Assembly (NCBI GenBank): GCA_037157565.1
Contig: JAZHRO010000014.1
Coordinates: forward strand, 98,611,501 to 98,675,500
Length of the DNA stretch: 64,000 nt
Direction: 5' to 3'
From: Thalassia testudinum
Lineage: Eukaryota; Streptophyta; Magnoliopsida; Alismatales; Hydrocharitaceae
Made by a program: the position numbers and the translations under genes. The notes beneath the pieces were generated by a model. That model was given only the letters and a program-made list of their open reading frames with translations, had not been told where the DNA came from and did not search any database. Below, one piece after another: positions 1 through 10,084 of the stretch (the first letter of the stretch is position 1; each line of letters opens with the position of its first letter).

Positions 1-284
1 AAGTGAGCTAGGTTCCAACTGTGGTGAGCTGGATCGAGCTGAGTTCCAACTAGTCTGGGCTTCTCCTTCACCATTTGCCTTCTTGAGTGCTAGGGTTTTA
101 AGGATCTGCATATCTGTGCATCCTAAACACTCACAAAAACATATTAAAAAGACAAATAAAGGATGAAATGCATGCCTAACCTAATTTATGCCTAAATGCA
201 TCCCAAAAACCTATTTGCGGAGTAAAATCCTAAGAGCTAGGTTTGTTTTAATGCGTAAGAATGATGGTAAACTAGCATTTATCA
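1..284 (-). repeat. LTR A of TRG (right end only)
   Basis: This matches the last 284 bases of LTR B (8033-8316) and LTR C (16065-16348) with only scattered substitutions, and ends with the same TTATCA. Read on the minus strand it is the start of the 3' LTR of unit 1. The rest lies left of the window, so the left target duplication cannot be seen. Confidence 0.92.
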
Positions 285-298
285 CACCCCCATGCTTA
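285..298 (-). other. Polypurine tract of TRG unit 1
   Basis: The minus strand reads TAAGCATGGGGGTG, directly abutting LTR A. This is the expected plus-strand priming site of an LTR retrotransposon. The same motif abuts LTR B in unit 2 and, slightly varied, the LTRs of P and T. Confidence 0.8.
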
Positions 299-735
299 TC
301 TTTTGCTAGTCTCTTAGCAAAACTTTAATTTTTTTGGAAAACGAAATTTTTGGGAAATCTAATTTTTTTGACTTTTGAGGAGAAAAAGAGATTAAGGGAC
401 CTTGGTAGATTAAAACACAGGAGGAACGGGATTTGTTAAAGATAAACATCGGGATTTATTTTTGGATTCAACCATTAGATAGAACGGGATCAATATATCC
501 TCCAGAAAATTCACAAATTAACCTCTTGTTAATTCAGATGACTTGAAATGTTTGTTTTTAGGATTTTTCTGGCTCATGAATCTGATTCGCAACTTGCAAA
601 ATCCTTTAAAACCTTGTGTCTGTGCTTGTGAAAAGCCAACATTTATAAGGACGTGCTATTATTATTATTTTTTTTCTCCCCCATGCTTATTTTTAGCTTA
701 GTCTTACAACAGATGTGTCGGGATCATCATTCCCG

Positions 736-978
736 TCACCATTCCTCGAGGGGGCTCTGGCACCAGTACTTCGGGATAGCACTGTCCATGACACCACCCA
801 GGAGCTCACAGCCCCAAAACAGGATGCGGTGAAAAGGGGCGCTCCAAGCAAACTCAAGCTCTTGCTCCGACACTATAGGTAGAGCACCGTCCAAGACATT
901 TGAGCTGCTAAAATGCGCTTTAATGCTCCGTCTAAAGATATGAAATATAGATATAGAGCAACGCCGAGGCGGTAACAT
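736..978 (-). CDS. Small conserved open frame, unknown (unit 1)
   Basis: This 80-codon frame is kept almost unchanged in both TRG units (the other copy is at 8770-9012). It starts MLPPRRCSISIFHIFRR and ends in SPLEEW. I see no domain, signal peptide or membrane segment that identifies it. It lies between protease and the 3' LTR, where some plant gypsy elements carry extra genes. Near-identity between units follows from recent duplication, so conservation here is weak evidence of function. It could be chance, or a captured fragment. Confidence 0.3.
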   Translation of the reverse strand: MLPPRRCSISIFHIFRRSIKAHFSSSNVLDGALPIVSEQELEFAWSAPFHRILFWGCELLGGVMDSAIPKYWCQSPLEEW

Positions 979-1504
979 GTTGACATCGCATCCACAAAGA
1001 AGGTATTTTCCTTCTTCTCAGCGGTGGGAACTCAAACCAATGATTTGCTTCAGACTTTTACTAAATCCAAACACGGGAGTTTTTCAAAAAAATTTTAATT
1101 ATTTTTAAGTGTTGGCTTGTGTGTGAAAATAGACACAAGAAGTTTCTTAAGATACGCAAGTTTTTGAATCAGAAACTAAGTCAAATACTTTCCGTATTAC
1201 AAAATAGGATCAAGTCACCTGAACTATCATGAGTTCTGGTGGAATTTTAGAGAAGGATATCGGATCTAGTCTAAAATAGACCCTGGAATTCTAATGATCA
1301 GATCTATATCCTTATCCCTAGTTTGTTAAAGATTAAATCCCATTGTACCAAAAGTGAATTTTTCGACCTTAGTCCCGATTTCAAAATTTTTCCTCAAAAA
1401 GTTTTCAACATTTTTATTTTTTTGGGTATGCAAGCAGGAAATAAAGAAAATTATATGTTTTTAGGTTTTGAACATCTTAAATCGATCGTAAAAATTTAAA
1501 AACA

Positions 1505-1535
1505 CCCCCCCATGCTTAAGATATGCCATGTCCTC
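1505..1535 (-). other. Second purine tract with GAGGACAT motif (unit 1)
   Basis: On the minus strand GAGGACATGGCATATC is followed by TTAAGCATGGGGGGG. The same composite motif follows the coding region in T (56197-56228) and P (23644-23677). It may be a central polypurine tract. Confidence 0.5.
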
Positions 1536-1637
1536 ATGCATTAAGAGGGAAAAGGGATCACCTTAGTGAAGAACGATCGGGTTTAGGAGGAACAAAACCT
1601 GGAAAAAGAAGAAAAAAAAGGGAAAGCAAGAAAAAAT

Positions 1638-1655
1638 GATGGGTTACCTCCCATC
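1638..1655 (-). other. Perfect small hairpin downstream of TRG coding region
   Basis: GATGGG and CCCATC form a perfect 6-bp stem around a 6-nt loop. The copy in unit 2 (9668-9685) keeps both stem arms while one loop base differs. It lies just past the last TRG open frame in the sense direction. Confidence 0.45.
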
Positions 1656-1676
1656 CAGTGCTATCTTTTATGCCAT

Positions 1677-2054
1677 TCAGCCGGGCGTGAAGGTATTCAC
1701 GGAAGACGTAAGATCATGTAAATAATTAGACACTTGGATGCCCGCAAAAAAGGTGTCTTCTTCTAGATCCCTAAAAATTTGTTTAGAAATAATATTGGGA
1801 TCAAAGTTCGATGGAAAATGATAAGAGTAGCCCGTGTCTGCCCATGGTTTTAAATTAGGTTGGGTGCCAAACTCAGGCGGGGTTGGTGGTAGGTCCTTAA
1901 GAAAGGGGTCAGGGAAGGAATGGTGAGGATTGGGTGAAGTTAGTGTGGAAAAGTTAGGTGCATGAATAGTGGGTGGGTTAGGGTGCTTAGGGGGGGTATC
2001 AGGAATAAATTTAGAGTCAAGACAAGTTTCTGGATCACAGAATTCGTCGACCAC
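1677..2054 (-). CDS. Open frame downstream of protease, unknown (unit 1)
   Basis: A 125-codon, proline-rich frame starts MVDEFCDPETC. The frame is already open upstream (DSDSKSV), right after a TAG and an 8-T run shared by both units. It overlaps the end of the gag-protease frame in another register. It may be the C-terminal extension of the polyprotein, detached by an old indel, or a separate cistron. No domain is recognisable. A 174-codon frame in the equivalent place in T (56336-56860) shows no clear sequence similarity. Confidence 0.4.
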   Translation of the reverse strand: MVDEFCDPETCLDSKFIPDTPPKHPNPPTIHAPNFSTLTSPNPHHSFPDPFLKDLPPTPPEFGTQPNLKPWADTGYSYHFPSNFDPNIISKQIFRDLEEDTFFAGIQVSNYLHDLTSSVNTFTPG

Positions 2055-4645
2055 TGATTTTGAATCAGAGTCCTAAAAAAAATGTGGTCGGTAAGGGTAT
2101 CTATTAACATTGTCTCCACCACATTGGAAATTTCAGTATCTGAGTCCTCAAAGAAGTTATCATCATGGAATCTCCTAGAGAATTTAAAAATATCTAAAGT
2201 GATAGTTTGGCCTGCACAGTTAATATCCATTTTGCCTATGTGGCAATTGAAATTTGCCTTTGCGGTGGCCAAAAAGGGGCGTCCAAGGATTATTGGGGAG
2301 TCCAATAATGATTCAGGTGCCTCAATGTCAAGAACCAGAAAGTCTGCAGGGAAGACACAATTCTAGACCTTGACTAAAACATCCTCGACAATCCCACGAG
2401 GTTTGATTGTAGATCGGTCGGCTAATTGCAGGGTAACCTCGACGGGTTTTAATTCACCAATCTGAAATTCTTCAAATAAACTTGTTGGAATAATATTAAC
2501 TGAGGCACCAAGATCAAGGAGGCCGTGATTAAATGCAGTGTCATCAATAATTACAGAAATTAAAGGTGCCCCCGGATCTTTCATCTTAGGAGGAAGCTTA
2601 CTCTGTATGACAGAGCTTACTCTCTCCGAAAGATGCACCTGTCCTAGATTTTTAGCCTACCTTTTAGCAGTACAAATCTCCTTCAAAAATTTAGCATAGG
2701 CAGCTATATATTTGATGGCATCTAGGAGAGGAATATTGACATGAACTTGCCCAAATAGCTCCATGAGTTCTTCTGTAGTGGGCTCAGATTTCTTTTTTTT
2801 GTTGGTGGTGGGGTAGAGAGCTTGTGGGAAAGGGACAGGAATCTTGTCTTGAGATTTTTGTTTTTCATTTTCTTCCTGATGGGGAGGTGGGGAGTCAATT
2901 TGCACAGGTATCTTACCAAGTTCGTGTGAAGGCCCGGGGTTAGTGGTGGTTTTCCCACTCCTCAAAGTAACTGCATGTGCAATTGGATTATTATTTAGAG
3001 GAGGTGGTGGGGCCTATGATTGCAGAAACCTGGGCGGCTGCTGAGGTGGTGGATTAGGAGGAGGCTGATTTGGATAATGTGGATTTCTGCCCATATAATG
3101 GTTTCCTTGGTGATTAGGGTTGGGTATGGGTTGAGACGGAAGATGTCCTACAGGTCGTTGCGTGGGAGTAACCCCAATCTGATTGTTCAGATTTGTGATG
3201 TTGCAGGTTACTTCCGTCATTTTTGTTTGCATATCCTACAGGGTTCACAGCATCTGGGCATTGATATCTTGTTGGGATGGCCCAGGATGGAAGTTTGGAT
3301 TCGACCCATAGCCATTAAAATTATATGGTTGGGAGGAAACTTGATTATTCCAGGAGTAGTTCGGGTAATTTTTCCAATTGGAAGAATTTTTAAAGGGCTC
3401 CTGGATGGAAGAAATATTTTGAGTGGGGTTAAGATCTGGATAGTTATAATTCCGCAATGAATCATGGGTAACCTCAGAATAATCAGCAGGGGTAGTGTTG
3501 AGATTGTGCAAATTTTCTCTTCGTGGAAAGTTAGGTTGGGTTAGATGTGGGTGTGGAGCTTGAGTTGATGTGGCAAGTCTTTCCTCAATTTTTTTCTGAT
3601 TAATATGCATCTGGTCGAGTTTCTGAGCAATCAATTGAAAATCGTCTTGGGTGACCGGGATAAATTGAGTGCCTATTTCATGAACACCGAACTGTGGGTT
3701 TTGGGTTCTGCAAAATGTGTTCATGGAAGCTTGATTAAATGAGTTTTCACTCATTTCTTCGAACAGGTCATAGGCACTTTCAGCATCTTTATTTAAGAAT
3801 TTGCCGCCACACGAGGCGTCGACAAAATGTCGGATTTGATCTTCTAATCCATGATAGAAGATTTGCACGAGCTGCCATAAAGGAATCTCGTGGTGCGGGC
3901 AACTTCTTAAAAGGTCTTGAAATCTTTCCCAAGCATCATGGAAAGTTTCACCAGATTTTTGGTGAAAGGTCGTAATAGATCTTCGTAAAGAATTGGTACG
4001 ACCTATGGGAAAGAATTTCTTGAGGAAGGCGCTTTTGAGTTGAGGCCATGTTGTGATGGGTCGGCCAATGGTCCTGAACCAATAAGCGGCCTTATCTTTA
4101 AGAGATAATGGAAAAAGCCGCATCAGCCATATGTCTTCTTGCACATTTCGAGAACGGGTTGTCTGTGCAAGAAGAGTTAGTTCTTCAAGGTGGCTGAAAG
4201 GGTCTTCCCTACGAAGGCCATGAAAGTGTTTAATTAGGTTCAGGACCGCAGGCTTGATCTCAAAGTCCCCCTCCGGTATAACCACCCCTGGTTGTTCCTC
4301 ATAATAAGATGGATCATAGAAATCTTTTAGATCATAGAAATCTTTTAGAGGAACAACAGGCTGCTGACGAGGTGGTGGGTTTGGCCTTCGATTGGCTAGG
4401 TTTTGGATGTTCCTAGTCAATGTTTGTTGATTGGAATTTAATTTATTAATACAATCGGCCATCAATTTTAAAAGATCAAGTAGGGGGTCTTGATGTTGTG
4501 TGTGGGGCAACTCAAGATTAGGGAGCTCCAAGCGTGGGAAGTTACTGGTGGTTGGGTTTTGGGTGGAAGGGTTAGAATTAGGGTTAGTGGTGGGGTTAGA
4601 GGTGGACGTGGAAGGGTCAGTGGACCTATTTTGTTGTGTTTCCAT
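1940..4645 (-). pseudogene. gag-protease polyprotein, TRG unit 1
   Basis: The whole 2.7 kb stays in one reading frame, broken only by stops near 3245, 3233, 3014, 2657 and 2363. The start is ATG at 4645 (METQQNR). The gag core (Retrotrans_gag type) spans roughly residues 95-290, with DPFSHLEEL, LKDKAAYWF, FLKKFFPIGR and DAWERFQDLL. A proline/asparagine-rich stretch follows, then the LRSGK linker, then NIPLLDAIKYIAAYAKFLK. The protease has LLDLGASVNIIPTS and IILGRPFLATAKA. Gag would form the particle and the protease would mature it. No CCHC knuckle was seen. The stops at 3014 and 2657 are shared with unit 2; the others are private. RT, RNase H and integrase are absent. Confidence 0.9.
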
Positions 4646-6311
4646 TTTCTTAGGAGAAGAAGACAGAAAAAGTGGCCTTTTTGCGTGGGGGCGAAATTAA
4701 ATGGTCCTTCCAAGTGCGGATTTTGAGACCGTCGCCCATGCGTAAAATGGAAGAACGGGAGGGGAGGAGAAGAGAAAGAGATGAGAGAAAGTGTGCAATT
4801 CAAACAAATAAAACTAGACCTAACTTAAATGTGACTCCCTAATAATAACCTAAGACTTGGTCTATATAGGAAATAAGTAGTCAATAGTGAATACCTGTTC
4901 TATCAACAAATCTAGCCAAGTTGCTTAAGGGGAGGTTTGGGCCCAAACGTTTCCCAGGGAAAACCCCAGGTGCTTGTACAAACCCGCTCCTGGTCGTTTG
5001 ACACGGCCCCTCAGCCTGAACACCAGATACAGATGACAGAATTGGTACTAACTAAAGAAAACTTAAGACCTAAATAGCAAACCTAAGTTGATAAAGCCTT
5101 AGGGGTCAAGTTGCTACAAATTTTAATTAGGTCTAGGATGCTATAGTGCACACGAAATGTGGAGGGCGTTTATTGGGTTGTTTCCCTGTTATTTGCTTTT
5201 TTTGTGTGTGTGCAGGAATTGGAGAGTGGCTCCAATGTAAATCAAGTTGTCACACAATTTTTTTTTTTTGTATTTTTGTCTTTTAGGATTTGATTTAATT
5301 AAATGAGTTTTAGGGTTTTTTTCTTTAAGTTTTCAAACAAGTTTGAAAGTTCACAATCAAAGGAAAGACAAGTTGTATGTGTGATTGTATATTTCCTTTT
5401 AATTGAGTCTCTAAAGAGAAAGAAAGAAACCCTAAGCCAATTATACCTAAGACAGAAAATTACTACCAGTGAATTGATTTTTGGCTTTCTGAATTAAGTA
5501 GTGGTCCAAACAAGTCAAACAACACCAGTACTTTGAATAGAATCAAACAAAGGTTCCAGAAAAGATTTTTGTACGATTTTAGGAATTTCTTTGGTAATTG
5601 TTTTGAATTTTTAATTATACTGGTGTCAAAGTCCAGAAATGATACCTGTGGTATTGTGGACTTTTCAGTACTACCACCAACCTCAGAAAATTTTTGTGAT
5701 TTTGTATGACGTGTAAAATTCCACAAGGATTCCAGCAAGCTAAATTTCACAAACATTGGATGAGTATAAAAATTCTAAAAATTCACGAACAGTAGCAAAA
5801 TAGGAAGATTAAAGGGTGCGACCCCTCTTCAATCCACGAATTTTTAAAAATTAAATACAAATCCAATTGATGTAAAATTTGGAAAAGATGTTCCAAACTT
5901 AATTGGGAATCACTCTATGAAATTTTATGATTTTAGAAGGCCTGTGATGTTAGGAATCGATTTTTTAAGTCCAAATAGAAATCTGGACCCGAAAAATAGA
6001 ACAACAATACTTGCAATGGAGTGGTGTTAAAGAAGCATACAAGCAAACAATGGATTTTATAATGCACCACTCCATTTAATTAAGCTTTTTTGGATCCTGA
6101 AAGCCAAGTTTAATATATATTTGGTAGTTTTAATTAATTATGTGACCAGAAAGAGGAACCAACCTGAATTTCGCGGGAAGAAAAGGAACTTTGAGCTCTC
6201 GCTTCCAGATTCCCGCCTTCCCGCTGTAGTTCCTGCACACACAAAAGAGAAAGAAGAAGGGGATGAGATCCACTTCAAGCAAGAGAAAATGAGTTAATGC
6301 AAAGCCGTGCC
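4646..6311 (-). other. TRG unit 1 untranslated leader
   Basis: About 1.7 kb between the primer-binding site and the gag start codon. I see no convincing coding sequence; the few small frames are not informative. A leader this long is common in Athila-type elements and is where a packaging signal would be expected, although none can be recognised here. Confidence 0.6.
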
Positions 6312-6329
6312 TCCCCGGCAACGGTGCCA
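6312..6329 (-). other. Primer-binding site, tRNA-Asp (unit 1)
   Basis: The minus strand reads TGGCACCGTTGCCGGGGA, the complement of a plant tRNA-Asp 3' end with one mismatch (CACC for CGCC). It lies five bases from the LTR B boundary. Confidence 0.85.
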
Positions 6330-7213
6330 AAAAGTGATAGCGATTTTACGCTGTTTGTTAATTGGGTCATTGTAATGCGTAAATCTACTTTCGCTCCTAA
6401 ATTTATAATCCTAGATAGGGAAGTATCTAAGGTCGTCCAAGGAGGCAATATGGTTGCAAAATTGATTCTCTTGCTAGGAATATAAATCTCAACTTTCTTT
6501 TTGGTATTTTTTTTTCAATATATCATTTTTTGTTTTTTAAGCTAAGGCAACATGCGAACTGATGGCGGGAAAAGTGATTTACACTTCAATTTAAATACTA
6601 CTTCTCTGTGGCAAGTAGAGCCTCTCCCTAAGCTTACTCTAGGCAAGTGGAGGCCTAGAATAATTAGGGAGAGGGAGTGAAGAATGCTGAAAATAAGCTA
6701 ATAGAAATGCAAACAAGGAATGCAAAGAAGGCAACTAGATAATTGATAAAGTGTTTTACAAAAGGCCTAGTAGAGAAAAGCTTGTACTACTAGAAAAATG
6801 CAAATAAGAAAAGAAAACACAAATCCTCTAGATAGATGGTGAATAAGAGGGCTTCTTACTCCAAGGTTGGTGGCTCCCAATCTTGAAAAGAGTCCTTCAA
6901 CTCCTTCCTTGCAGTGCTCCGCCAAGGTGATGTCCTCCAAGGCAAGCCCTAGGGGGCCGTGCCCTAAGTTTCTCTCCAAGGGTGGACGTCCACCCTAACT
7001 ACTCCTTTGCCTGGCCGTCCTCCTTGAAGTGGAAGAGTCCTCCTCCTTGGCGTGGCTCAAGTTGAAGAGAGTGGGGAGAAGAAGGCACCAAAGGGGCTAG
7101 TAATGTGCCCCTTTAATCTCCTTCTCTACTCCTTATTCTTGGCCGTAGGTATAGGTGGTTTAGGTAGAAAAATATATTAAGGGAGGATGCCCCAAAATGG
7201 TGGTAGGTGGTGG

Positions 7214-7223
7214 ATTTTTATAG
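7214..7223 (-). promoter_or_regulatory. TATA box of LTR B
   Basis: The minus strand reads CTATAAAAAT, about 1.1 kb from the LTR's transcriptional 5' end (8316). LTR C has the same box at 15247-15256. It is the likely RNA polymerase II promoter of the unit 1 transcript. Confidence 0.6.
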
Positions 7224-7689
7224 AATAGGAAGGGGGCTATGGTGACCTTTGAATTGGATGGCCAAGATGAGTTGATGGAGGTGGTTGGAGATCCCATGGC
7301 CAAGGAGAGTTGGCGCCACCTTAAAGGACACAAAGGGGGGAGTTATGGGTGTTGACACCCCTTAGTGTTGGCGCCAAAATGGGCTTTCTAGAAGGCTATT
7401 AGGTGGTGCCACCTTAAGGTTCTAGAAGGGGGGTATGTGGATGGCTAGGATGTGTTGTATGGGTAGGTGTAAGGTAGATGAAGAGGTTGAAAGTTGGCGC
7501 CAAAATGGGGGTGGTTAGGGGTGGTTTTTGGTGCCAACTTGAAGTGTCTTTTGGTGGAGATAATGGGGTGAAGGGGTGGCTAGGTGGTGGCGCCAACTTA
7601 AGTAGGGTAGCTAGCTTAGGTAGGCTTGAGTTGGTGGAGCTAGCTAGGGTTGATTTTTAAGGTAATGGATGGCCAAGGAGCTTGTTGTT

Positions 7690-8082
7690 AGCTAAGCTAA
7701 GCTAAGCTAAGACAAGCTAAGCAAGCTTAGCTAAAGGTGGAGTAGAGGAGAAGGTGTTGGAGCTAGGGTTTGGAGGAAGGAGCTGAGGAGGAGAAGTCTG
7801 GAGCTGGAGCTGGAGCTGGATGTAGCTGGATCTGAGCTGGGGTGAACTCCTGTCAACTTAGCTGAGCTAGCTAGAGCTCCCTGCGAACTAGTGGGAGCTG
7901 AGATGAGCTAGACTCAGCTAAGTTGAGCTGGATCTGAGCTGACTTGAGCTAGGGTGAGCTAAGATGAACTCTCTTGAGCTACCATTCAGCTGAGATTAGC
8001 TGAATGGAGCTGGGATGAGCTAACCCTAGTTCAAGTGAGCTAGGTTCCAACTGTGGTGAGCTGGATCGAGCTGAGTTCCAAC
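7690..8082. repeat. AGCT-rich degenerate array in LTR B
   Basis: It begins as perfect 5-bp GCTAA repeats near 7690 and grades into GAGCTG and GAGCTA repeats with the palindrome AGCT every 5-12 bases for almost 400 bp. It lies upstream of the TATA box in the LTR's own orientation, where enhancers sit. LTR C carries the same array at about 15720-16114. Confidence 0.75.
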
Positions 8083-8316
8083 TAGTCTGGGCTTCTCCTT
8101 CACCATTTGCCTTCTTGAGTGCTAGGGTTTTAAGGATCTGCATATCTGTGCATCCCTAACACTCACAAAAACATATTAAAAAGACAAATAAAGGATGCAA
8201 TGCATGCCTAACCTAATTTATGCCTAAATGCATCCCAAAAACCCATTTGCGGAGTAAAATCCTTAGAGCTAGGTTTGTTTTAATGCGTAAGAATGATGAT
8301 AAACTAGCGTTTATCA

Positions 8317-9534
8317 CACCCCCATGCTTATATTTTGCTAGTCTCTTAGCAAAACTTTAATTTTTTTGGAAAACGAAACTTTTGGGAAATCTAATTTGTT
8401 TGACTTTTGAGGAGAAAAAGAGATTAAGGGACCTTGGTAGATTAAAACACAGGAGAAACGGGATTTATTAAAGATAAACATCGGGATTTATTTTTGGATT
8501 CAACCATTAGATAGAACGGGATCAATATATCCTCCAGAAAATTCACAAATTAACCTCTTGTTAATTCAGATGACTTGCAATGTTTGTTTTTAGGATTTTT
8601 CCAGCTCATGAATCTGATTCGCAACTTGCAAAATCCTTTAAAACCTTGTGTCTGTGCTTGTGAAAAGCCAACGTTTATAAGGACGTGTTATTATTATTAT
8701 TATTTTTTTCTCCCCCATGCTTATTTTTAGCTTATTCTTACAACAGATGTGTCGGGATCATCATTCCCGTTACCATTCCTCGAGGGGGCTCTGGCACCAG
8801 TACTTCGGGATAGCACTGTCCATGACACCACCCAGGAGCTCACAACCCCAAAACACGATGCGGTGAAATGGGGCGCTCCAAGCAAACTCAAGCTCTTGCT
8901 CCGACACTATAGGTAGAGCACCGTCCAAGACATTTGAGCTGCTAAAATGCGCTTTAATGCTCCGTCTAAAGATATGAAATATAGATATAGAGCAGCGCCG
9001 AGGCGCTAACATGTTGACATCGCATTCACAAAGAAGGTATTTTCCTTCTTCTCAGCGGTGGGAACTCAAACCAATGATTTGCTTCAGACTTTTACTAAAT
9101 CCAAACACGGGAGTTTTCAAAAAATTTTTAATTATTTTTAAGTGTTGGCTTGTGTGTGAAAATAGACATAAGAAGTTTCTTAAGATACGCAAGTTTTTGA
9201 ATCAGAAACTAAGTCAAATACTTTCCGTATTACAAATAGGATCAAGTCACCTGAACTATCATGAGTTCAGGTGAAATTTTAGAGAAGGATAACTGATCTA
9301 GTCTAAAATAGACCCTGGAATTCTAATGATCAGATCTATATCCTTATCCCTCGTTTGTTAAAGATTAAATCCCATTGTACCAAAAGTGAATTTTTCGACC
9401 TGTCCTGATTTCAAAATTTTTCCTCAAAAAGTTTTCAACATTTTTATTTTTTTGAGTATGCAAGCAGGAAATAAGGAAAATTATATGTTTTTAGGTTTTG
9501 AACATCCTAAATCGATCGTAAAAATTTAAAAACA
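8317..9534 (-). other. TRG unit 2 polypurine tract and 3' non-coding block
   Basis: This is the counterpart of 285-1504. The polypurine tract is at 8317-8330, and a further purine tract lies near 8711-8724. It contains the conserved 80-codon frame (8770-9012). I see nothing else recognisable. Confidence 0.6.
8770..9012 (-). CDS. Small conserved open frame, unknown (unit 2)
   Basis: The second copy of the 80-codon frame at 736-978. It starts MLAPRRCSISIF and differs at only a couple of residues, including V for L after FHRI. No function can be assigned. Confidence 0.3.
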   Translation of the reverse strand: MLAPRRCSISIFHIFRRSIKAHFSSSNVLDGALPIVSEQELEFAWSAPFHRIVFWGCELLGGVMDSAIPKYWCQSPLEEW

Positions 9535-9565
9535 CCCCCCAATGCTTAAGATATGCCATGTCCTC
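9535..9565 (-). other. Second purine tract with GAGGACAT motif (unit 2)
   Basis: As at 1505-1535, but one base of the purine tract is changed (TTGGGGGG in place of ATGGGGGG). Confidence 0.45.
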
Positions 9566-9706
9566 ATGCATTAAGAGGGAAAAGGGATCACCTTAGTGAA
9601 GAACGATCAGGTTTAGGAGGAACAAAACCTGGAAAAAGAAGAAAAAAAAGGGAAAGCAAGAAAAAATGATGGGTTACCACCCATCCAGTGCTATCTTTTA
9701 TGCCAT

Positions 9707-10084
9707 TCAGCCGGGCGTGAAGGTATTCACGGAAGACGTAAGATCATGTAAATAATTGGACACTTGGATGCCCGCAAAAAAGGTGTCTTCTTCTAGATCC
9801 CTAAAAAATTGATTAGAAATAATATTGGGATCAAAGTTCGATGGAAAATGATAAGTGTAGCCCGAGTCTGGCCATGGTTTTAAATTAGGTTGGGTGCCAA
9901 ACTCGGGCGGGGTTGGTGGTAGGTCCGTAAGAAAGGGGTCGGGGAAGGAATGGTGAGGATTGGGTGAAGTTAGTGTGGAAAAGTTAGGTGCATGAATAGT
10001 GGGTGGGTTAGGGTGCTTAGGGGGGGTATCAGGAATAAATTTAGAGTCAAGACAAGTTTCTGGATCACAGAATTCGTCGACCAC
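9707..10084 (-). CDS. Open frame downstream of protease, unknown (unit 2)
   Basis: The copy of 1677-2054, 125 codons, with a few substitutions (for example FLTDLPP for FLKDLPP and NQFFRD for KQIFRD). It keeps the same length and the same offset from the protease frame, so the offset predates the duplication. Confidence 0.4.
   Translation of the reverse strand: MVDEFCDPETCLDSKFIPDTPPKHPNPPTIHAPNFSTLTSPNPHHSFPDPFLTDLPPTPPEFGTQPNLKPWPDSGYTYHFPSNFDPNIISNQFFRDLEEDTFFAGIQVSNYLHDLTSSVNTFTPG

Larger units (their letters stand above)
285..1504 (-). other. TRG unit 1, 3' non-coding block
   Basis: About 1.2 kb lies between two purine tracts and holds no recognisable pol or envelope domain. It contains a small conserved open frame (736-978) and a further CCCCCATGCTTAT tract near 677-690, a third copy of the purine-tract motif on the minus strand. 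Blocks of similar length between two such tracts occur in P and T. Confidence 0.6.
6335..8316 (-). repeat. LTR B of TRG, shared by both units
   Basis: This LTR of 1982 bp starts TGATAGCG and ends GTTTATCA. It is the 5' LTR of unit 1 and at the same time the 3' LTR of unit 2. A minus-strand TATA box lies at 7214-7223, and a U5 box (minus strand: GCCTCCTTGGACGACC) at 6431-6448. An AGCT-rich array fills 7690-8082. GC-rich stretches here throw up small open frames that I do not regard as genes. Confidence 0.9.

Noticed and set aside
2080..2095. Eight-T run between protease and the MVDEFCD frame as a programmed frameshift site
   Set aside because: A -1 slip runs straight into TAG before the downstream frame, so simple slippage would not join the two frames.
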